A stretch of 64,000 nucleotides of DNA, taken from contig NZ_QOIL01000025.1 in the NCBI RefSeq assembly GCF_003323745.1, positions 84,725 through 148,724 of the forward strand, read 5' to 3'. Origin of the DNA: Sphaerisporangium album (GTDB taxonomy: Bacteria; Actinomycetota; Actinomycetes; Streptosporangiales; Streptosporangiaceae). Position 1 is the stretch's first letter; the number at the start of each line of letters is the position of its first letter. The notes under the pieces were generated by a model. That model was not told where the DNA came from, ran no database searches, and saw only the letters and a list, made by a program, of their open reading frames with translations. Positions 42,321 to 50,272 of the stretch are shown here, in pieces. The position numbers were made by a program, and so were the translations under genes.

Positions 42321-43285
42321 GACGCCTCCTGCCTGAGAAACCTGAACTGCAGCGCGGTGATGACGAGGATGAAGACGAACAGGATGAACGACATCGCGCA
42401 CGCCGCGCCCATCGCGTCGTAGCGGAAAGCGAACAGGTACAGGTGCAGCACGTACGTCAGGCCCGACTGCTCGGGGCCGCCGGTGACGCTCCTGCCGCCG
42501 CCGCCGGAGAAGATCACGTAGACCAGGCCGAACACCTGCAGCGCGGCGATCACCCCCGTCACCAGCAGGTAGAACGTCGTGGGCCTGAGCATCGGCACCA
42601 CGATGCGGCGGAACCGCTGGACCGGCCCGGCCCCGTCGATGATCGCGGCCTCCCGGATCGACGCCGGGATGCCCTTGAGCCCCGCCAGGTAGATGATCAT
42701 CGATATTCCGCACTGCCAGGCGGCGATGAACGCCAGGGCCGGGATTACCAGCTCCGGGGTGTTGAGCCAGTTCTGCCGGGGGATTCCGACCAGGCCCAGC
42801 GCGACGTTGACCAGCCCGTACTGCGGGTCGTACAGCCAGCGCCAGATCGCCCCGACCGCCGCCTCGGCCGTGACCACCGGCAGGAACAGCAGCAGCCTGA
42901 AGACGTTGGCGCCCCTGCGGATCGTGTTAAGCAGCAGCGCCTGGCACAGCGCCGTCCCGAGGGTCAGCGGCACCGCGATCAGCGTGTACTGCAGGGTCAC
43001 CTTCACCGACTGCCAGAAGTGCGGGTATTTGGCCTGGTCGAACAGCAGGTCGGTGTAGTTGGACACGCCGACCCAGTTCGGCGCCGTGCGCAGGTCCCAG
43101 TCCGTGAAGCTGTAGTACAGGGCCGCGAGCGCCGGGTAGAGCAGGAAGACGACGAAGTACGCGATCGCCGGGGCGATCAGGAGCAGCGCGATGAGGTGGT
43201 CGCGCCGCCCGAAGACCGGGCGGCGGGGTCGCCGCCCGGGCCGGGACGTCACGGCGGGCTTCTCGGCCAGCGCCGGGGTTGCCAC
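42317..43285 (-). CDS. Sugar ABC transporter permease, MalF type (importer 3)
   Basis: This is a 322-residue permease with first helix LIALLLIAPAIAYFVVFLLYPALAAL-like, EAA loop REAAIIDGAGPVQRFR...VPMLRP and a final membrane segment before LQFRFLRQEAS. The GTG start has GAGG upstream. Together with the binding protein and MalG-type gene it forms a complete CUT1 import unit without an ATPase. Confidence 0.92.
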   Translation of the reverse strand: MATPALAEKPAVTSRPGRRPRRPVFGRRDHLIALLLIAPAIAYFVVFLLYPALAALYYSFTDWDLRTAPNWVGVSNYTDLLFDQAKYPHFWQSVKVTLQYTLIAVPLTLGTALCQALLLNTIRRGANVFRLLLFLPVVTAEAAVGAIWRWLYDPQYGLVNVALGLVGIPRQNWLNTPELVIPALAFIAAWQCGISMIIYLAGLKGIPASIREAAIIDGAGPVQRFRRIVVPMLRPTTFYLLVTGVIAALQVFGLVYVIFSGGGGRSVTGGPEQSGLTYVLHLYLFAFRYDAMGAACAMSFILFVFILVITALQFRFLRQEAS

Positions 43286-43339
43286 TATCTGCCTCGCTTT
43301 CTGCCTCGCTTTCCCTGCATCGGTGGGTGGGCCGGGCGG

Positions 43340-44560
43340 TCAGCCGGTCCAGCCGAGCAGGGTGCGGGTCTTGGCGGCCGCGTCGGAGAGGGCCTGCTGG
43401 GCGGTCGCCTTGCCGCTGAGCGCGGACTCGAGGGCGGGGGCGATGATCTCGTCGTTGATCTGGATCCACTGCGGCACGGCGGGACGCGCCTGGGCGACCT
43501 TGAGCTGCTCCAGGAACGCGGCCTGGTCGGGGCCGAAGGTGGCCGCGTCGCGCTCGGCGGCGGCGACGTTGGACGGGAACCCGCCGAGGGCCTGGGCGAG
43601 CTCGGTGTTGTTGTCCGAGTTCGTCAGGTACGCCAGCCACTTCCAGGCCAGCTCGGCGTGGGAGCCCTTGGTGAACACCACGGCGTTCTCGCCGCCGATG
43701 TTGCCGGCCGGCTGCGTCTTGTACGGCAGCGGCGCCACGCCCAGCTGCAGGTCGGGGAACTGGTCCTTGATGTTGGCCACGTCCCAAGGCCCCGAGATCA
43801 TCATCCCGGCCAGGCCGTTCTCGAACGGCTTGTCGGAGTCGGTGATCTCCCGCGGCGACGACTTCAGCAGGTCGACCCACAGCTGGAGCGCCTCGACGGC
43901 GGGCGGCTGGTCGAACAGGACCTTCTTCTGTTCGACGTCCGCCATCTGCCCGCCGGCGCCGGCCACGAAGCCCGGCCACATCCAGCCGCCGTAGCCGTCG
44001 CCCTTGGGCACCACCATGCCCGCGATCTTGGGATCCTTCTGGTGCACCTCGGCGGTGACCCGCTTGAGGTCCTCCCAGGTCTTCGGCGGGGCCGGGACCA
44101 GCGCCTTGTTGTAGAAGAGCGCGACCGTGGTGTGGTCCAGGGGCAGGCCGTACAGCTTGCCGCCCACCTTGTTGGTGGTGAGCGCCCCGTCGTAGAACGC
44201 CTTCTCGTCGATCGTTCCCGCCGGCATCTCCTTGATCGTTCCGTCCAGGGCGAAACGGGACACCAGGGGCTGGTCCAGAACGCCGACGTCGGGCACGGAG
44301 CCGCTGGCCAGGGCGCTGCCGAGCTTGGTGTTGTAGTCGTCCTTGGGAATCTTGACGATCTTGACGGAGACGCCCTTGTTGGCCTGCTCGAACCCGGTGC
44401 GCAGCTTCTCGATGACCTCCCCGGCCTGCGGGGTGCGGTCCTGGAACATCCAGTAGGTCAGCGTCGTGGTGGCCGCGGCGCCGCCCGAGCCGCCGCCGCA
44501 CGCCGCGAGGCCCGCGAGCAGCGTCATGGCGGCGGCGGTGCCGATCACTCTTCTGATCAT
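43340..44560 (-). CDS. Sugar ABC transporter substrate-binding lipoprotein (importer 3)
   Basis: This is a 406-residue CUT1 solute-binding lipoprotein. The lipobox places the acylated cysteine at residue 21 (LAAC-GGG). The mature part contains LTYWMFQDRTPQAGEV and LYGLPLDHTTVALFYNKALVP. The ATG has GAGGAG upstream. The substrate is unknown; the DUF2264 enzyme, ROK regulator and TIM-barrel isomerase nearby suggest a sugar other than the beta-glucans of the first half, possibly an acidic or modified sugar. Confidence 0.93.
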   Translation of the reverse strand: MIRRVIGTAAAMTLLAGLAACGGGSGGAAATTTLTYWMFQDRTPQAGEVIEKLRTGFEQANKGVSVKIVKIPKDDYNTKLGSALASGSVPDVGVLDQPLVSRFALDGTIKEMPAGTIDEKAFYDGALTTNKVGGKLYGLPLDHTTVALFYNKALVPAPPKTWEDLKRVTAEVHQKDPKIAGMVVPKGDGYGGWMWPGFVAGAGGQMADVEQKKVLFDQPPAVEALQLWVDLLKSSPREITDSDKPFENGLAGMMISGPWDVANIKDQFPDLQLGVAPLPYKTQPAGNIGGENAVVFTKGSHAELAWKWLAYLTNSDNNTELAQALGGFPSNVAAAERDAATFGPDQAAFLEQLKVAQARPAVPQWIQINDEIIAPALESALSGKATAQQALSDAAAKTRTLLGWTG

Positions 44561-44628
44561 TGTGCTCTCCTCGTGGGGGGATGCACAGAAAATAATTTAA
44601 GCTACGAAAAAAGGGCAGAGTCTCCGGG

Positions 44629-44637
44629 AAACGCTTT
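44629..44637. promoter_or_regulatory. Candidate operator AAACGCTTT in the divergent importer 3/ROK promoter
   Basis: AAA-CGC-TTT is a short symmetrical core inside GGGAAACGCTTTGG, 69 bases from the binding-protein start. It lies in the 181-base divergent region whose importer side is AT-rich (44585-44615). The ROK protein encoded opposite is the likely binder. The site is short, so this is tentative. Confidence 0.35.
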
Positions 44638-44741
44638 GGTAACGTGCGACGGCCCGATGGCGCGCCGTCGCGCCACCCCGGGTGCACGGGCGGATTCAGT
44701 CTCTGAACTAACATGGCCGTAGAACTCCGGGGAGGCAGGTC

Positions 44742-45938
44742 ATGGCAAGGCCCGAGCGCAGGACGGTGCGGGATGTCCGCAGAGGCAACCGCGCCATGCT
44801 GCTGCGCACCCTCTACTTCGCCGGGCCCACCAGCAGGAACGACCTCACCCGCCTCACCGGCCTGAGCGCCGCCACCGTCAGCACCATGACCGGCGACCTG
44901 CTGGGCGAGGGCATCATCACCGAGGCCGGCCAGGTCGAGTCGGACGGCGGGCGCCCGCGCGTCCTGCTGCGCGTCGACCCGCTCTACGGCTACGCCATCG
45001 GCGTCGACGTCGCCGAGACGCACGTCCGCGTCGAGCTGTTCGACCTCGGCATGAACGAGCGCGCCAAGGTCGAGTACGCCCTGCGGCCCGCCCGCCACGA
45101 CCCCGAGCTGGTCGCCCGCCACATCATCGCCGGCATCGAGGTCGTCCTCTCCGACGCCGGGGTGCCGTCCCGGCAGGTCCTGGGCGTCGGCGTCGGCGTC
45201 CCCGGCATCGTCGAGCGCGGCGAGGACGTCGTGATCCACGCCAAGACCTTCGGCTGGAACGGCGTGCCCCTCGGCGCGCTGCTGCGCGCGGGGTCCGCGC
45301 ACCCGCTGCCCCCGCTGCACGTCGACAACGGCACCAAGGCGATGGGCCAGGCCGAGCTGTGGTTCGGTTCCGGGCGGGACGCGAGCGACGCCGTCATCGT
45401 GCTCATCGGCTCCGGGGTCGGCGCGGCCGTCGTCACCGGCGGCGCCACCTTCCACGGGGTGAGCAGCAGCGCCGGCGAGTGGGGCCATACCAAGATCGTC
45501 GCCGGGGGACGTCCCTGCCGGTGCGGCGGGCGCGGCTGCCTGGAGGCCTACATCGGCGCCGAGGCCATCCTCGAACGGGCCGGCGTCTCGACCCAGACGG
45601 CGGGCTGGCACGAGGAGCTGACCCGCCTGCTGGCCTCCGACTCGCCCGTGGTCGAGGAGACGATCGACTACCTGGGCGTCGGGCTCGGCAACCTGGTCAA
45701 CCTCGTCAACCCCGGGCGCATCGTCGTCGGCGGCTGGGTCGGCCTGCTGCTGGGCGAGCGGCTGCTGCCCGCGATCCGCCGCGCCGTCGCCGAGAACTCC
45801 CTGCCCCAGCCGTACGCCGCCACGTCCATCGTCCTCGGCCGCCTGGGGCCTGACGCGGTCGCCCTGGGCGCGGCCACCCTGGTTCTGGAAGAATTCTTCG
45901 CCACCGCCCCGGCGTCCCGCGTCACCGCGGCCGGGTGA
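44742..45938 (+). CDS. ROK-family transcriptional regulator
   Basis: This is a 398-residue ROK repressor. The N-terminal winged helix (LLRTLYFAGPTSRNDLTRLTGLSAATVSTM, about 20-75) is followed by a sugar-kinase-like domain with the glycine-rich GVGVGVPGIVERG and DNGTKAMGQAE segments. The zinc/ROK signature GGRPCRCGGRGCLEAYIG (CxCGxxGCxE) is intact. A DNA-binding domain marks it as a regulator rather than a kinase. It is divergent from importer 3, which it probably controls. ATG with GGGGAGG upstream. Confidence 0.93.
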   Translation: MARPERRTVRDVRRGNRAMLLRTLYFAGPTSRNDLTRLTGLSAATVSTMTGDLLGEGIITEAGQVESDGGRPRVLLRVDPLYGYAIGVDVAETHVRVELFDLGMNERAKVEYALRPARHDPELVARHIIAGIEVVLSDAGVPSRQVLGVGVGVPGIVERGEDVVIHAKTFGWNGVPLGALLRAGSAHPLPPLHVDNGTKAMGQAELWFGSGRDASDAVIVLIGSGVGAAVVTGGATFHGVSSSAGEWGHTKIVAGGRPCRCGGRGCLEAYIGAEAILERAGVSTQTAGWHEELTRLLASDSPVVEETIDYLGVGLGNLVNLVNPGRIVVGGWVGLLLGERLLPAIRRAVAENSLPQPYAATSIVLGRLGPDAVALGAATLVLEEFFATAPASRVTAAG

Positions 45939-46017
45939 TCGTCCCCTCACCACCGGCCGAGGGGGTGATCCCGAGGGAGCCCACCCGCTCACCGTCCCCG
46001 CAGTGAAGGAGCCCCGC

Positions 46018-46878
46018 ATGCCCCCCTGGCCTCTCGCGCTGAGCACCCTCGGCCTGCCCGGCGGCACGCTCGGCGACGCGTGCCGGCTCGCCTCCGGGTC
46101 CGGATGCGCGGGGCTCGAACTGCGGGCCCACCCCGACACCGGCGTCCACGTCGGCATGAGCACCCGTGAACGCGCCGGCGCCGCGCGCGCCCTCGCCGAG
46201 GCCGGCCTCACGCCGCTCGCCGTGGCCGGGTACACCCGCATCGCCGGTCCCAAGCCCGACGAGGACGTGATCCCCGGGCTCCTCGCCGAGATCACGCTCG
46301 CCGGCGACCTCGGGGCCCGGTTCCTGCGCGTGTTCCCCGGCGGCACCGGCGGCACCGGCGGCACCGGCGGCACGGAAGGCATGGGCGGCGTCGGGGGCTC
46401 AGGCGGTCCGGACGGAGAGGCCGACGACGAGCGGGCGGCGCGGCGCGTCCACGCGGTGGCCGACCACGCCGCGCGGGCCGGCGTGCGCCTGCTCGTCGAG
46501 ACCCACGACTCCCACGCGACCGGCGCCGCCGTCCGCCGCCTGCTGGACACGGCGGGCGCGCCGGAGGTCACGGGGGCGATCTGGGACGTCCTGCACACCT
46601 GGAGGCGCGGCGAGAGCCCGGCCGCCACGTTCGGCGCGCTGGCGGACGTGCTGGGATACGTGCAGGTCAAGGACGCCGCCTCCGCCGCCGACACCACCCC
46701 CGTCCCGCTCGGCGCCGGCGGCGTGCCCCTGGCCGAGATCCGCGCGGTCCTCGTGGAGCGGGCCTACGACGGCTGGGTGTCCCTGGAGTGGGAGCGCACC
46801 TGGTATCCCGCCGTCGCGCCCGTCGAGTCCGTCATCCCCGGCGCCCTCGCCTGGACCTGCGGCGACGCCCCCGGCTAG
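46018..46878 (+). CDS. Sugar phosphate isomerase/epimerase (xylose-isomerase-like TIM barrel)
   Basis: This is a 286-residue AP_endonuc_2-type TIM-barrel protein. Strand motifs include LALSTLGLPGG, GLELRAHPD, FLRVFPGG, LLVETHDSH, GAIWDVLHTW, YVQVKDAAS and WVSLEWERTWYP, which carry the likely metal ligands (Glu, Asp, His, Glu). A Gly/Thr-rich loop about residues 106-130, encoded by repeated GGCACC-GGC units, interrupts the barrel. ATG with GAAGGAG upstream; a GTG at 46003 lies inside the ribosome site region. It follows the ROK gene and probably acts in catabolism of the sugar brought in by importer 3. Confidence 0.88.
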   Translation: MPPWPLALSTLGLPGGTLGDACRLASGSGCAGLELRAHPDTGVHVGMSTRERAGAARALAEAGLTPLAVAGYTRIAGPKPDEDVIPGLLAEITLAGDLGARFLRVFPGGTGGTGGTGGTEGMGGVGGSGGPDGEADDERAARRVHAVADHAARAGVRLLVETHDSHATGAAVRRLLDTAGAPEVTGAIWDVLHTWRRGESPAATFGALADVLGYVQVKDAASAADTTPVPLGAGGVPLAEIRAVLVERAYDGWVSLEWERTWYPAVAPVESVIPGALAWTCGDAPG

Positions 46879-47050
46879 CATCCAGCGCCGGACCCGCGTC
46901 GCGCGCCGGCCGTCCCGGCCGCGGGAGCCCCGTGCGGGACCCGGCGGCGGCTCGTCATGGAACACTGGTGGCAGCCGCGGGGACGATGTGGAGGAAAAGC
47001 ACCGGCCGCGCGGCTGCCGTGACGGTTCTCAGGGAGGTGGGTGATGGCTC

Positions 47051-48742
47051 GTGAGCGGAGGTGATCCCGTCTCCTCTTTCACACCCGTGCCTCCGCCGAC
47101 TGGCGGCCCCGCGCCCCGGCCCGCGAACGCCGCCACCTCTCCGGACCCCGGAGGCTCCGCCGACGGCGCGACCCGGGCCTCCGCGGCGCGCTCCGGGAAC
47201 GTGCCATCCAGGGGCGCCGAGCGGTCGCCGGCAGAGGCCGAGGCGGTCATGCGGGTCGTGCTCGACGGCATCCCGGCGCAGACCGCCTGGTCCGTGCCGA
47301 TCTACGGCCCGGACGGCGAGATCGACGACTTCGAGGTGCGCGCCGCCGGCCCGCACGCCAAGGACGTCCACGGGCGCGTCGGCAAGGAGCTGATCGGCGT
47401 CCGCACCGCCGGCTCCTACCCCTCCACGAGGGACACGCCGCTGTGGCGGGCGTACCTGCGCGTCATGCGCACCGGCGAGCCCGAGGACGTGGTCCGCTAC
47501 GAGCACGTCGAGGCGGTCGAGGGCGTCCGGCACCGCTCGACGTACACGGTGCGGGTGACCCGCGTCCTCGGCGGTCTGCTCGCCGCGTGGACGAGCCACG
47601 AGGACGAGGACCGGCTGGTCGTCCGCCTGGCGATCACCGAGCGGCTCGGAAACCTCGGCTGGGGGCGCTGGAGCCTGGTCACCGGCGAGATCGAGTGGTC
47701 GAGCCAGCTCTACGCCATCCACGGCCGCGACCCGGCCGACGGGCCGCTCGACCTGCGGCAGTACCGCGCCATCACCCACCCGGAGGACCTGCCGATCATC
47801 GACGAGGCGCTCGCCACCCTGGCCGTGAGCGACTCCCCGCACGAGTTCGAGATCCGGGTGCGCGTCGGCGGCGAGCTGCGGCTGATCCGCGCCGTGACCG
47901 AGGTCGGCCGGGACGGCGCGGGCCGTCCCATCGAGATGCACGGCCTGATCCAGGACATCACCGACTGGCGGCGTACCACCGACGAGCTCGCCGTCGCCAC
48001 GCGCCGGCTCGCCGAGGAGTCCCGGCTCACCGCCGAGCTGCAGCACATCATCATGCCGGTGCAGGAGGACTTCCTGACACTGCCCGGCCTGCGCGTGGCC
48101 GTCCGCTACGACGCCGCGGCCACCGCCCCGCTCGGCGGCGACTGGTACCAGGCGATCCACCTGGACGACGACGAGGCGCTGCTCGCCGTCGGCGACGTCG
48201 CCGGCAACGGCCTGCCCGCCGCCTCGGCGATGGCCAAGCTGCGCCACGCCATCACCGGCCTCGCCTTCGCCGACAAGCACCCCGACGAGATCCTCGTGGC
48301 GCTGAACCGGCTCCTGCGCCGCCTGCGCCCCGACGTGCTGGCCACCGCCGTCGTCGCCCGCTTCCGGCCGCGTGACCGCACGCTGACGTTCACGCACGCG
48401 GGGCACCCGCCGATGCTGCTGGTCCGGGGCCGCTCGGTGCGGCGGCTGCTGCATCCCGGCGTGCTCCTCGGCGTATTCGACGACGTCGAGTACACCCGCG
48501 CCACCGTGCGCATGGAGCCCGGCGACCTGCTGGTGATGTTCACCGACGGCCTGATCGAGCTGCCCGGCCGCGACCTGTTCGAGGGGCTCGACGACCTCGC
48601 CGCCACCATCGCGGGGGTGGTCGCGGCCGATCCGCCCGACCGGCTGGCCGCCGTGATGGACGCCCTCGTGCCCAGCAACACCGGCGACGACACCTGCATC
48701 CTCGTCGCCCAGCTCACGATGACGACCTTGGACGTGGCCTGA
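47051..48742 (+). CDS. PAS-domain PP2C (SpoIIE/RsbU-type) phosphatase
   Basis: This is a 563-residue signalling protein. A Pro/Ala-rich N-terminus is followed by a PAS-like region (about 70-175), a second PAS/PAC with NLGWGRWSLVTGEIEWSSQLYAIHGRDP (about 195-310), and a SpoIIE phosphatase domain (about 335-555: APLGGDWYQAIHLDDDEALLAVGDVAGNG-type metal motif, DLLVMFTDGLIE, DDTCILVAQL). It should dephosphorylate an STAS anti-anti-sigma factor; the next gene, coupled by a 1-base overlap, is such a protein. The N-terminal start is uncertain. Confidence 0.9.
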   Translation: MSGGDPVSSFTPVPPPTGGPAPRPANAATSPDPGGSADGATRASAARSGNVPSRGAERSPAEAEAVMRVVLDGIPAQTAWSVPIYGPDGEIDDFEVRAAGPHAKDVHGRVGKELIGVRTAGSYPSTRDTPLWRAYLRVMRTGEPEDVVRYEHVEAVEGVRHRSTYTVRVTRVLGGLLAAWTSHEDEDRLVVRLAITERLGNLGWGRWSLVTGEIEWSSQLYAIHGRDPADGPLDLRQYRAITHPEDLPIIDEALATLAVSDSPHEFEIRVRVGGELRLIRAVTEVGRDGAGRPIEMHGLIQDITDWRRTTDELAVATRRLAEESRLTAELQHIIMPVQEDFLTLPGLRVAVRYDAAATAPLGGDWYQAIHLDDDEALLAVGDVAGNGLPAASAMAKLRHAITGLAFADKHPDEILVALNRLLRRLRPDVLATAVVARFRPRDRTLTFTHAGHPPMLLVRGRSVRRLLHPGVLLGVFDDVEYTRATVRMEPGDLLVMFTDGLIELPGRDLFEGLDDLAATIAGVVAADPPDRLAAVMDALVPSNTGDDTCILVAQLTMTTLDVA

Positions 48743-49122
48743 TGTCAGATCTGAACATCCTGGCGGGGACGACCGGCTTCACCGCCGTGAGCGAGGCGGG
48801 CGCGGGAGTGCTCACGATCCGGGGAAGGCTGGACTTCACCACCCACCAGCGCGCCGCCGAGTTCTTCGAGCAGGCGTTCGCCCTGTTCGGCCCCAACCTG
48901 GTGGTGAACCTGCTGGAGGTCGACTTCCTGGACTCCCGGGCCACCGGCCTGATCGTCTCCTGCTGGCGGCGGGCCGTGGACGAGGGGGGACGGCTGGCGC
49001 TGGTCGCGGTGGAGCGCGGCTCGGCCCGCGTGCTGTGGATCACCGGCATCACGACCCGGGTCCCGGTCTTCCCCACCGTCGCGGACGCCCTCGCCGCCCA
49101 GGCCCCGCCGCCGCCCTCCTGA
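48742..49122 (+). CDS. STAS-domain anti-anti-sigma factor
   Basis: This 126-residue STAS protein has LTIRGRLDFTTHQRAAEFF and the core LVVNLLEVDFLDSRATGLIVSCWRRA. The phosphorylated Ser of the family motif DSSG is at DSRATG, where the Ser is followed by Arg-Ala-Thr. It probably binds a serine-kinase anti-sigma factor and is reset by the upstream phosphatase. The ATG shares a base with the phosphatase stop (TGATG). Confidence 0.88.
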   Translation: MSDLNILAGTTGFTAVSEAGAGVLTIRGRLDFTTHQRAAEFFEQAFALFGPNLVVNLLEVDFLDSRATGLIVSCWRRAVDEGGRLALVAVERGSARVLWITGITTRVPVFPTVADALAAQAPPPPS

Positions 49123-49163
49123 CCCCGCCGCTCCGGCCCGGTCATCGCGCCACGTCCGGACGG

Positions 49164-50129
49164 TCAGCCCGCCGGAGGGGTGCGTGCCGTGACGCCCAGC
49201 GTCCGCCGTGCGACCTCGCGCAGGTGCGCGGCGCCGCGTTCCAGCGCGGCGCGCTCGGCGGCGTCCATGGCGGGCTCGTACATGCGCTGCACTCCTCCCG
49301 CGCCGAGGACGCTGACCAGGGACAGCGTGACGTCGTGGCCCGGATGGTAGGCGGCCACCGGCAGCACCGCGCGTTCGTCGCGCAGCACCGCGTCGATCAG
49401 GCGCGCGCAGACGGCCCCGATGCCGTACTGGCTGGCCCCCGTGCCCTCGATGATCGTGATGTTCGCGTACCGGATGTCGTCCTCGATCTGCCGCTTCACC
49501 TCGTCCAGGGGCTGGTCCGCCTGGGCGAGCAGCTCCAGGGCCGGGACGCCGCCCACCGACGCCGAGGACCACAGCAGGACCTCCGAGGTGCCGTGCTCGC
49601 CGACCACCATGGCCTGCACGTCGCGCGGCCGCACCCGCAGCCGGTCGGCCAGGTGGACGCGGAAGCGCAGGCTGTCGATCAGCGTGCCGGTGGAGAACAC
49701 CCGGTCGTGCCCGGCCAGCCGCCGCGTGAGGTCGGCCAGCGGGTCGGGAGGGTCGGTCACCACCATCAGCACGGCCTCCGGCGCGACGGCGACGATTTTG
49801 GGCACGAGGTCGGCGTAGATCTCGGCGTTGGTGCCCAGCAGCCGCAGCCGTCCCTCGGGATCGGAGCGGTCGGTGGCCCCGCCGGTCTTCTCGTTCACCC
49901 CCGCCGTGATCGCCACCACCGCCGCGCCGGCCAGCGCGTCGTAGCCCCCGGCCCGGACCTCGACCGTCGGCGAGAGCGGCGTGGCGTAGCGCATGTCGGC
50001 GGCGACCCCGGCCGCCCGCCGGGCGTCCACGTCCACCAGCACGATCTCCCGGCACACCCCGCCGCGTTCGATCAGGGACAGCGCCGTCGCGGAGCCGACC
50101 GCGCCGATTCCCACCACAGCGACCTTCAT
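49164..50129 (-). CDS. Lactate/malate-family dehydrogenase
   Basis: This is a 321-residue NAD-dependent 2-hydroxyacid dehydrogenase. The Rossmann motif VVGIGAVGSATA, DSLRFR (substrate-binding Arg) and VGEHGTSE (catalytic His) are intact. The substrate-specificity loop is unusual: AGVNEKTGGATDRSDPEGRL is about five residues longer than in typical enzymes and has Glu where Gln marks lactate and Arg marks malate. The true substrate may therefore be another 2-keto acid. It is the last gene on this strand, downstream of the SGNH gene behind a hairpin. Confidence 0.88.
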   Translation of the reverse strand: MKVAVVGIGAVGSATALSLIERGGVCREIVLVDVDARRAAGVAADMRYATPLSPTVEVRAGGYDALAGAAVVAITAGVNEKTGGATDRSDPEGRLRLLGTNAEIYADLVPKIVAVAPEAVLMVVTDPPDPLADLTRRLAGHDRVFSTGTLIDSLRFRVHLADRLRVRPRDVQAMVVGEHGTSEVLLWSSASVGGVPALELLAQADQPLDEVKRQIEDDIRYANITIIEGTGASQYGIGAVCARLIDAVLRDERAVLPVAAYHPGHDVTLSLVSVLGAGGVQRMYEPAMDAAERAALERGAAHLREVARRTLGVTARTPPAG

Positions 50130-50230
50130 GACCCGCCGCCCTCGTTCCCCCCGGTACGAACGAGGCTACTCGCGCGCCGCACCCGGCGGGTCACGGTGGG
50201 TCATCGGGCGCGGCAAGCATCCACCACGAG

Positions 50231-50260
50231 GGCGTCGGCGGACGGCCGTCCGCCGACGCC
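50231..50260. terminator. Perfect 30-base palindrome downstream of SGNH gene
   Basis: A 15+15 base perfect inverted repeat without a loop lies 12 bases beyond the SGNH stop on the minus strand. It is probably a terminator; the absence of a loop means about four central bases would stay unpaired. Confidence 0.65.
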
Positions 50261-50272
50261 CCGGTGACGCGA

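Noticed and set aside
42927..46697. 1256-codon minus-strand frame across importer 3, ROK and isomerase genes
   Set aside because: It overlaps four clear genes; translation is low-complexity and shows no domain.
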